From: Melastoma dodecandrum
Lineage: Eukaryota; Streptophyta; Magnoliopsida; Myrtales; Melastomataceae
Reading direction: 5' to 3'
Length of the DNA: 64,000 nt
NCBI GenBank assembly: GCA_029817715.1
Contig: JARUPY010000465.1
Coordinates: forward strand, 4,081,501 to 4,145,500
Below are positions 57,780-64,000 of this stretch, one piece after another. The stretch's first letter is position 1. Each line of letters starts with the position of its first letter. The position numbers and the translations under genes were made by a program. A model generated the notes under the pieces. It searched no databases. It had not been told where the DNA came from and was given only the letters and a program-made list of their open reading frames with translations.

Positions 57780-58477
57780 TGTTGGGGAGAGAGACGATGC
57801 CCGGAACTTGTCTTAGACCTGTACTGAACAAACAGAAACAAACTGCACTTCGACAATGCCACAATAACCAGCCCAACAACACCAACTTCCAGAGATATAT
57901 GAATCCCGACGTCCACCGAATAGCAACCAGCGCAAAAGGAATAAAAGAGAGACACCAAGATTTTACGTGGAAAACCTCTCAACGTAAGAGGAAAAACCAC
58001 GGCCCGAACTCCACCTTTCTCCACTATCAATAACAAGAATGGGTTACACAACAAGTCCTTCTTCTCTAGCCAAACTAGAGTATAACCATCGAGATCCTCA
58101 ATCTCGGCTCACTCCAAGGCTAAACATCACCACTCAAGGGCGGATTACAACAAATAACCCGGCATCTACTTCAAGAGCACTACGGAGATAATGACAACAT
58201 CTCGTAACGATTCAACCACTAAAACGACGGGCTCGTTGAGAGGATCAATACCGTGAAGTTTCGTCGAAAACAGACGACGAATCGAACCCCGATCGGCCGC
58301 GTCTTCTTCTTCTTCTTCCTCTCCTTTTTTTTTTCTTTCGCTCTCTGATGTCTTCAGCTGTTTTTGTATGTGGGGTGTCACCCTTCTTTTTCAAAGCCAC
58401 TGATGGGATTTCATCCCACAATTGAATTGTCAAACTTGGGTGGGGCCCACATGGGCTTGACAAAAAAAAACCCAACA
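57780..58477 (-). repeat. 5' LTR of the Tnt1-like element
   Basis: Complete 698-bp LTR with TGTTGGG/CCCAACA inverted ends. It is followed at 58478 by the right copy of the 519-bp host repeat. Confidence 0.93.
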
Positions 58478-58690
58478 ACCGCCATCGTTTTCAGCGGAGG
58501 AAAAACTGTTGCCAAGGGAAACCTTCTTGTGGCCGGGTTCATGACCACGAGTGAGCATGACAAGGCAGAGGGTGAGATACTCGTCCTCTGAATGGGGGTG
58601 GAAGGGAAGGGCACAACGCCTGGAGCGCTTGCGCTTGGTCCAGGAAGAGGAAGCGTGACGGAGATCAGAGTGGAAGGCAGTCGTGGCCAT
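58478..58690 (-). pseudogene. Truncated zinc-finger paralogue (N-terminal part only)
   Basis: The right 519-bp repeat contains the N-terminal 71 codons of the 52275-52772 paralogue (ATG at 58690). It then runs into LTR sequence at 58477, so the finger and EAR regions are absent. Confidence 0.9.
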
Positions 58691-58996
58691 TGGGGCAGGG
58701 GAGTTGATAGTCTCGATGAGCCTTTCATTCAATGAATGATTAAAACTTTTCTCGGATCTGCATTGCGTCAATCCAATCTGACAGGATCTGCATTCATTTT
58801 ATCCGATACTTTTTTTGAGTCTCGGTGAAGCTATCACTTCCCGCTTCACTTCATTCACCACCAGACATGTCTGGACTTGTTGGATAAGGGCAGACAGCCA
58901 ACACCCCCAGTTGTTGGCTGCAAGTTCAAATCGAAATCGGGGCACGAGCATGACCGAGGCAGAGGATTGACTTCGGTTTCTTTCATATTTTAATTT
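58478..58996. repeat. 519-bp direct repeat, right copy
   Basis: Same sequence and length as 52560-53078. After it the host sequence continues uniquely (CGTATGTGGTTTC), matching the order expected for block 2. Confidence 0.93.
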
Positions 58997-60366
58997 CGTA
59001 TGTGGTTTCAGTTCGAGGGAGTGGGGGAAGAGCTACGCGTATTTGATAGTTTACCAAAAGTACGGTGTACGCATATCATGTTGTCAATCATGAACAAAGG
59101 CGAGATTGTAGCCATGCCAAGTTATCAGTCATGACCATGAGCAAAGTTGACGTTGTTGTAGCAATACCAAGTTGTCAGTCATTAGCAAAGGCGACATAGC
59201 TCCACCAACCTTTGGTGTGGCCTCACTAAGCCGTCCGTTATGACAATAAACAATGGTGTGGCTACCTTGAAAATTAGTGTGACTGCACCAATGTAACATC
59301 CCCATTGTTTATATTTTATCGTAAATGTAATGTTATTTGAATACGAAAAATACTAAAATTTGTTATTTGGAGACGGAGAGTATTATTCTCCAGAGAACAT
59401 AATTCTTTGTTACTCATCCATCCTTCTTAGTCCCCGAAAATAGACGTGGGAGAATCTCTTATGACTCCATAATTATAAATTATTGAATTGCATACATAAA
59501 GAAAAAACACGTTAAAAAAATATTTTCTGATCTGTTTTAAAATGATATTTTTTTTAAATATAAAATAATCTCGAGTTCGGACTTATTTATTATTTTTTCG
59601 TCAACAAAGTTAAAGAAAATTTCTTTTTTCGGGCAAAAAAAAAATTGTATAATGACATGTAGAAACCCTGTTAGCGTTTTTATATCTTTTGAAGGCAATT
59701 CTAGGATAGGATGACAACGAAACTAACAAGCCTCGGTTATTGACTCACCATTTGGGAAGAAGTTTCCTAACAATTTGATGCCCAATTTCACACTCCGAGA
59801 GTCACACATAATTCTCTTAATCTTATAAATAAGTTTACAAATATAATTTTTAAAAAAATACTAAATCACATTTTCCTGATTATTATCGATTAATTATAAT
59901 AAGAAAATATTCTAAACTAATTTCAACATATCCCTAAACGCATTAAAAATATTCAGGTATGACCGACCACATCAATTTGTATGCGCTCGACAATGAAGAC
60001 ACAAGTCTTGTAAAAAGAAGTGATTGAGATCACTGAACTTCTTACAGTCGGATGAAACTTGCGGTTGTTGTCCCCAATTGGGACTTCTCGGTCCATTCGC
60101 CTTCTCATGAGGGGCCTTACTTTTCCTTATGCATATTAAATTGAACGACTGGATATGTTTTGCCAATAAGACTTGGACGACCAACCTCATCCGAAACAAT
60201 TACATTAAAAGGCAGATGACAAAAGCGAAACATAAGTAACCAACACGATACCTTATTTCAGAAGCGAAATTAAAAAAGAAATGTAAGGAGGTTTTGTTCC
60301 GTGGCATCGTGCGTCGGAATAGTGGAGGACTCGAGAGAATGTCCAGAAAAACCTTGGGTGACATAC
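58997..60366. other. Block 2 spacer
   Basis: About 59055-59290 matches 46150-46380 of block 1. 59.30-59.94 kb is AT-rich and has no match in block 1; it begins ATGTAACATCCCC, which may be an LTR-like edge, but no partner or target duplication was found. About 59955-60366 matches the 3' flank of the block 1 DUF26 copy. Confidence 0.5.
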
Positions 60367-60789
60367 TCAAAGCTCCTCTCTGAGTGGAGTCCATTGATAA
60401 CTCAAAGAGCAGTCCACGAGGCCGACACCGACCCCTTTGGAGAGCCCACAATACTGATACATCTTCACAACCGCAGCATTCAGACAATCGAGGCAGTCTT
60501 GGTCCGAGATGGACGACCTGCAAATTCCGCGAGCGTACACTGTGTCCGGCCCAATCGTGCACGAGTCGTAGTGCGTCCGGTAGGTTGGGGTGTCTAACAT
60601 AACCCATTGGGTTGCATAATGAGCAGCCCAGGTATAGTCACAGGATGGGGCTTGGCCTCCCGCACACTCAATCCTGACTGGTGTCGTATTGGGAGCACCT
60701 TGCACAGAATAACAAAAGGAAGAAACTACAACGCACACGAGAAGAACAACTACCATATTCTTAAGGATAGCAGGCATACACAATTCCAT
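60367..60789 (-). CDS. Gnk2/DUF26 secreted antifungal-type protein, intact copy
   Basis: 140 aa from the ATG at 60789 (MELCMPAILKN); the longer open frame upstream is leader sequence. Residues about 10-31 form a signal peptide ending SVQG/A. The mature part has the ginkbilobin-2 (DUF26) layout: C42 and C50 near the start, the family motif C90-x8-C99-x2-C102 (GICRSSISDQDCLDCLNAA), C114, and the closing LVDCSLSYQ with C127. The single domain, without transmembrane or kinase regions, makes it a Gnk2-type secreted protein, not a cysteine-rich receptor kinase. Relatives bind mannose and inhibit fungal growth in the apoplast; this activity is inferred. Cys count and length (about 109 mature residues) match the type protein. 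Confidence 0.85.
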   Translation of the reverse strand: MELCMPAILKNMVVVLLVCVVVSSFCYSVQGAPNTTPVRIECAGGQAPSCDYTWAAHYATQWVMLDTPTYRTHYDSCTIGPDTVYARGICRSSISDQDCLDCLNAAVVKMYQYCGLSKGVGVGLVDCSLSYQWTPLREEL

Positions 60790-62275
60790 GGGTGTATTAT
60801 AATAGAGAGAAAACGAGGGGCGGAGGTGGTCGTATATAGGATGCAGATGATACATACATTCACTTTGCTCGGGTCTTGAGATGTTGCGGGACGATGGATA
60901 GACTCGCAGGACTTGGTTTTGTCCAACCGTGACTTGGGGGAACCCGAAAGGCTGACATTGTGAATTTGACAATGTATACAGGGAAGGACCACCTATACGT
61001 TTGAATATGCATCGACTTAGTTTGGTATCTTCAAGAAAAATCCACGGAGTGTGAATATAAACGAATATGGCCTCAAAAACACCACCAATTAAACTTTCAC
61101 AATAAGAAACATTTTCCAAGTAAGGGAGTTTTATTTTTTGTAATAATAGTAATTATTATAATTAAAATTAAAACGTTACAAATCAAGAAAAATTCAGTTT
61201 TTTTTAAAGCCAAGTGAAATTCAGTATATAAATATTTATAACGCATTTTGAGTAATCAAAAGGAATAAACAAGAGAATATAAATGTAATGCTCATTCAAA
61301 ATAGATTCAGCTTTCATTTAATTTGAATCATTCTCTTATCATTTTGATTTCTCTTAAAGTTTTAGTTTTGTATTTTTACACCAGCAAAATTGGGTAATAA
61401 GATTATATAAGTTAATCCGAAGACCTCGGTTTCAATGGCGGCTGAATTTGTTGTCTAGTAAAAACTCTTGTTTTCCTTAGGCCGGCATGAGTTAGCATCA
61501 TTTGTCAATACATATTTTTTACTTTTAGCTTCCGCCACAATAGTAATGATAATAATATGGCTAAGAAAATATTACGTACCTGTTAACTCTAAGAAATTAT
61601 AGTTATATGTCCCATTTACGAGCTTAACTGGTATTAGACGTCCCATATTAATAGGCACATGTAGTAAGTTTGCATGTTATTTTAGTTTAATCGTGTTATA
61701 TGGATACTTTCGGATTTTGCGGTTTGATTACAAGTGAAGTGATCGATACGACGCGAGAGTCATGTTTAAGAAGATATCTTGATAGAGAAAGGTGAAGAAT
61801 GCGAGAAGGCCTTTTATCGAGGAAGTTGTAGAAAGGCGACAGGCAAAGGCTTGCGGGTAAAACAGTTACCAAGTGAAAAATGCAAAACCAGTGGCCGAGG
61901 CCTTGATCGAATGATTGTCTCATCGCTGTGCCTAATCCATTCCGAGAGCCACCATGGCTTCTGCCTCGCCCATTTGAATTGCAATAGCCATTGTTGATGA
62001 CTTCTCTTCCACCTCCATGCGACAGTGGACAGACCGCAAGGTAAACGGCCTGTTTTGGCTCCGAAGACCACAACAATTTAGTGTAATTCAATTGCAGTTC
62101 ACAATGCCCGATTTGGCCGAGAATGGCGATATATTTTCCAGTCGTGGAATACGATAACATCAGGTGGAAAGCAAATTCAGATAAGCAAATTTCTAAGTTC
62201 AAATGACACAAAAGAAGGTTTGGGTAATAAAATAAGGTTGGAATACTAAACGATAACAGAAAAAAGTTTGTTGCT
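60790..62275. other. Upstream segment of the DUF26 gene and 3' flank of the NYN-like gene
   Basis: About 61020-61560 is the shared upstream unit, also found at 46570-47030 and, in part, at 48640-48905. From 61881 the sequence is repeated at 63508 with an offset of 1627 bp. Long minus-strand frames over 61696-62292 and 63416-63919 exist, but the differences between the two copies change amino acids nearly every time, as expected for non-coding 3' sequence. Confidence 0.55.
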
Positions 62276-62761
62276 TCACTTAGGGAGGACATCCTCCCAT
62301 TTCACAACACTCACACCAATCTCCTTTAATTTATCAGCATCTTTATAGCGCCCCCCTGGCACGACAAGCATGCACTTATATCGTGCGCAACATATGTCGA
62401 TGAAATGATCAGTTACGGATACTCCATCCATATCTTCTTGCGCGATAATAATAACTGCATTGGGGCATTCGATTCTTTGGGAACAATCTCCAATCATCAC
62501 ATTGAATGTAAGCTTCATAGCATGCAATTTAGCACCCGGTGTCACCAGCCGAAGCTTCACATTTGCCTTATGGAATTCTTCCCTGTTTACTTGCCTTTTC
62601 AACATGAAGGCCTGCCTATTGTATTCAGAGACCGCAGGAAACTGAGGATTAAGCTCCAAAAATTTATTAGCAACATTCTCCATCGCCTGCTCTATACATG
62701 CCGCGCTTTGCACAGGAACCTGGCATGCTGAAGCAGCCCAGTAGATACTCATTTTTGACAT
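62276..62761 (-). CDS. Small protein resembling a degenerate NYN (PIN-like) domain
   Basis: 161 aa from the ATG at 62761. The sequence upstream (TACTTGTAG at 62763-62771) looks like a splice acceptor, so a 5' exon may exist. The start SIYWAASACQVP lines up with the NYN core pattern (V-x-WDxENCQVP), but the metal-binding Asp and Asn are replaced. The later PGAKLHAMKLTFNVMIGDCSQR and AVIIIAQEDMDGVSVTDHFIDICCARYKCMLVVPG follow the pattern of the strand with K-AD, the SGDxDF loop and the GYxVLLA strand, again without the acidic residues. NYN domains in MARF1/limkain-type proteins act on RNA; this one looks catalytically dead. The assignment rests on pattern only. Confidence 0.45.
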   Translation of the reverse strand: MSKMSIYWAASACQVPVQSAACIEQAMENVANKFLELNPQFPAVSEYNRQAFMLKRQVNREEFHKANVKLRLVTPGAKLHAMKLTFNVMIGDCSQRIECPNAVIIIAQEDMDGVSVTDHFIDICCARYKCMLVVPGGRYKDADKLKEIGVSVVKWEDVLPK

Positions 62762-63507
62762 CCTACAAGTATAAAATGTCGAACATTGCAAATCCGGTCA
62801 ATACGTAAAAAAAAAAACACTAACTCGAGTCATGCTCTCATTAATCCAAAGCATGATATACACAAATAGACGCACTCGACCCCAAACCTGCAGAACATAT
62901 AACAGAGTATTCGACATTTTTGGCAACAATGTTACTCCACACGAAGGTAAAAGCTGAGATGGGAAGGACCAGGCAGACGAAGGGATGAATTGAAAAGGTC
63001 AATTTAGATACACGATCTATGATGTAAATAAGACTAGTTGAATAGATGAATATAAGGGGATGTGTCGGGCCAGTGGGAATAAGTAGGTTTTATGTTAAAA
63101 CAGAATGGGTGTTTGTGGGGTTGAGGTTGTTTCCCGGTTGGGCTGAGGTATGTGGAACTCCGACCGTCCGACCGGAGGAGATTCAGAGGTGGTTACATTT
63201 CTGGTTTTCTCGCATCACTCCTCTACCAATTTTTCCACAAGAACACCAGCCGCCAATTGCCTTGTATAAAATAAAAATGCATTAAACCGAATCAACCGAG
63301 CAGAGAAAGACAACGATAGCATCAGGACCCACCAACACAAACGCCAAACAATAAAAAAGAAAAGGCACGCTTTGCCGAACTGTAATAAACCCTAATCACA
63401 CCTCTGCGACTTCCGTCAATCCCAAAAACAAGAATGGAAGGCAAAAAATAAACCGAGTATCTGCTGTCGGCCTCTCTGTTTTTCTACCGCAGGTTGTCCC
63501 CATGTCA
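62762..63507. other. Spacer between the NYN-like copies
   Basis: May include a 5' exon or leader of the 62276-62761 gene near 62880-62950. No coding frame is recognised. Confidence 0.4.
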
Positions 63508-64000
63508 TGCAAAACCAGTGGCCGAGGCCTTGATCGAATGATTGTCTCATCGCTGTGCCTAATCCATTCCGAGAGCCACCATGGCTTATGCCTCTCCCAT
63601 TTGAATTGCAATAGCCATTGTTGATGACTTCTCTTCCACCTCCATGCGGCAGTGGACAGACCGCAAGGTAAACGGCCTGTTTTGGCTCCGAAGACCACAA
63701 CAATTTAGTGTAATTCAACGGCAGTTCACAATGCCCGATTTGGCCGAGAATGGCGATATATTTTCCAGTCGTGGAATACGATAACATCAGGTGGAAAGCA
63801 AATTCAGATAAGCAAATTTCTAAGTTCAAATGACACAAAAGAAGGTTTGGGTAATAAAATAAGATTGGAATACTAAACGATAACAGAAAAAAGTTTGTTG
63901 CTTCACTTAGGGATGACATCCTCCCATTTCACAACACTCACACCAATCTCCTTTAATTTATCAGCATCTTTATAGCGCCCCCTGGCAGGACAAGCATGCA
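63508..64000 (-). pseudogene. Second tandem copy of the NYN-like gene (3' part), cut by window end
   Basis: Repeats 61881 onward at an offset of 1627 bp, including the 3' flank and the last codons: stop at 63903-63905, and KEIGVSVVKWEDVIPK where the first copy has VLPK. In the cytosine run after GCG at 63977-63982 this copy has one base fewer than the first (near 62351), which shifts the frame between the VVPGG and RYKDADK regions. It is therefore probably a pseudogene, unless the homopolymer is an assembly error. The rest lies outside the window. Confidence 0.7.

Larger units (their letters stand above)
53094..58477 (-). mobile_element. Apparently intact Tnt1-like Ty1/copia retrotransposon
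   Basis: The element reads right to left: 5' LTR 57780-58477, primer-binding site, one open gag-pol frame of 1313 codons, polypurine tract, 3' LTR 53094-53784. The LTRs differ by about four substitutions and one A-run indel over 691 bp (about 0.6%), so insertion is recent. The outer six bases (TGTTGG) of the 3' LTR are missing. No 5-bp target duplication is present; 519-bp direct repeats of host sequence flank it instead. Confidence 0.95.

Noticed and set aside
60790..61119. Upstream extension of the DUF26 frame to a 250-residue protein
   Set aside because: The added about 110 residues precede a normal signal peptide and match no domain; the ATG at 60789 gives the usual secreted protein.
61696..62292. 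198-codon minus-strand frame next to the NYN-like gene
   Set aside because: Compared with the tandem copy, nearly all differences change the amino acid, and the tails diverge; behaves as non-coding sequence.
1..64000. tRNA, rRNA, known microRNA precursors
   Set aside because: Looked for by eye on both strands (tRNA B-box TTCGANTC with arms, common plant miRNA sequences) and found none convincing; a covariance-model scan could still find some.

Overview
The window is nuclear DNA of a flowering plant, most likely a woody eudicot. Every recognisable host gene is a plant-specific or plant-type family: D3 cyclin, SASA carbohydrate esterase, WPP/MAF1, DUF620, glycine-rich cell-wall-type protein, plant TAF4 with an RST domain, QWRF protein, EAR-type C2H2 factor and Gnk2/DUF26 protein. 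Genes have GT-AG introns, spacers are AT-rich, and about a third of the window is LTR retrotransposon. The species cannot be read from the sequence.

Layout. 1-5538: 5' part of a minus-strand Ty3/gypsy element with a complete 5' LTR, gag, protease and the start of reverse transcriptase, in three different frames. 7.0-8.4 kb: CYCD3 cyclin (+). 8.4-14.1 kb: gene-free, with an old dispersed repeat at 10.7-12.1 kb. 14.1-15.0 kb: SASA esterase (+). 17.5-18.0 kb: MAF1/WPP protein (-). 21.1-23.3 kb: DUF620 gene (+) with a GC-AG intron. 24.9-26.6 kb: ARM/TPR protein (+). 27.0-27.6 kb: secreted glycine-rich protein (+). 27.9-32.0 kb: TAF4, 14 exons (-). 32.6-33.2 kb: decayed copia fragment. 35.7-38.9 kb: QWRF protein, 6 exons (+).

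From 39.5 kb to the end the window is a duplicated, transposon-rich neighbourhood. Block 1 (about 39.57-51.0 kb) and block 2 (about 52.18-61.6 kb) share the same order: a single-finger ZAT-like C2H2 gene (-), then a Gnk2/DUF26 gene (-), then a shared upstream segment. Block 1 was expanded by a solo LTR nested in another LTR (40.98-45.40 kb, inner one 41.72-44.69 kb with target duplication TGGAT) and by a decayed 2-kb copia element (48.92-50.92 kb, target duplication CTAAT). Block 2 was expanded by an apparently intact Tnt1-like copia element (53.09-58.48 kb). The two blocks have complementary damage: block 1 keeps the intact zinc-finger gene and a broken DUF26 gene; block 2 keeps the intact DUF26 gene and a zinc-finger copy without its original start and promoter. 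A third tandem pair, a small protein resembling a catalytically dead NYN domain, lies at 61.9-64.0 kb.

The most unusual structure is the Tnt1-like insertion. It has no 5-bp target duplication. It is flanked by two apparently identical 519-bp direct copies of host DNA, its 3' LTR has lost its terminal six bases, and the joint carries a short telomere-type (TTTAGGG) tract. This looks like repair-mediated capture of an element at a widely staggered break.
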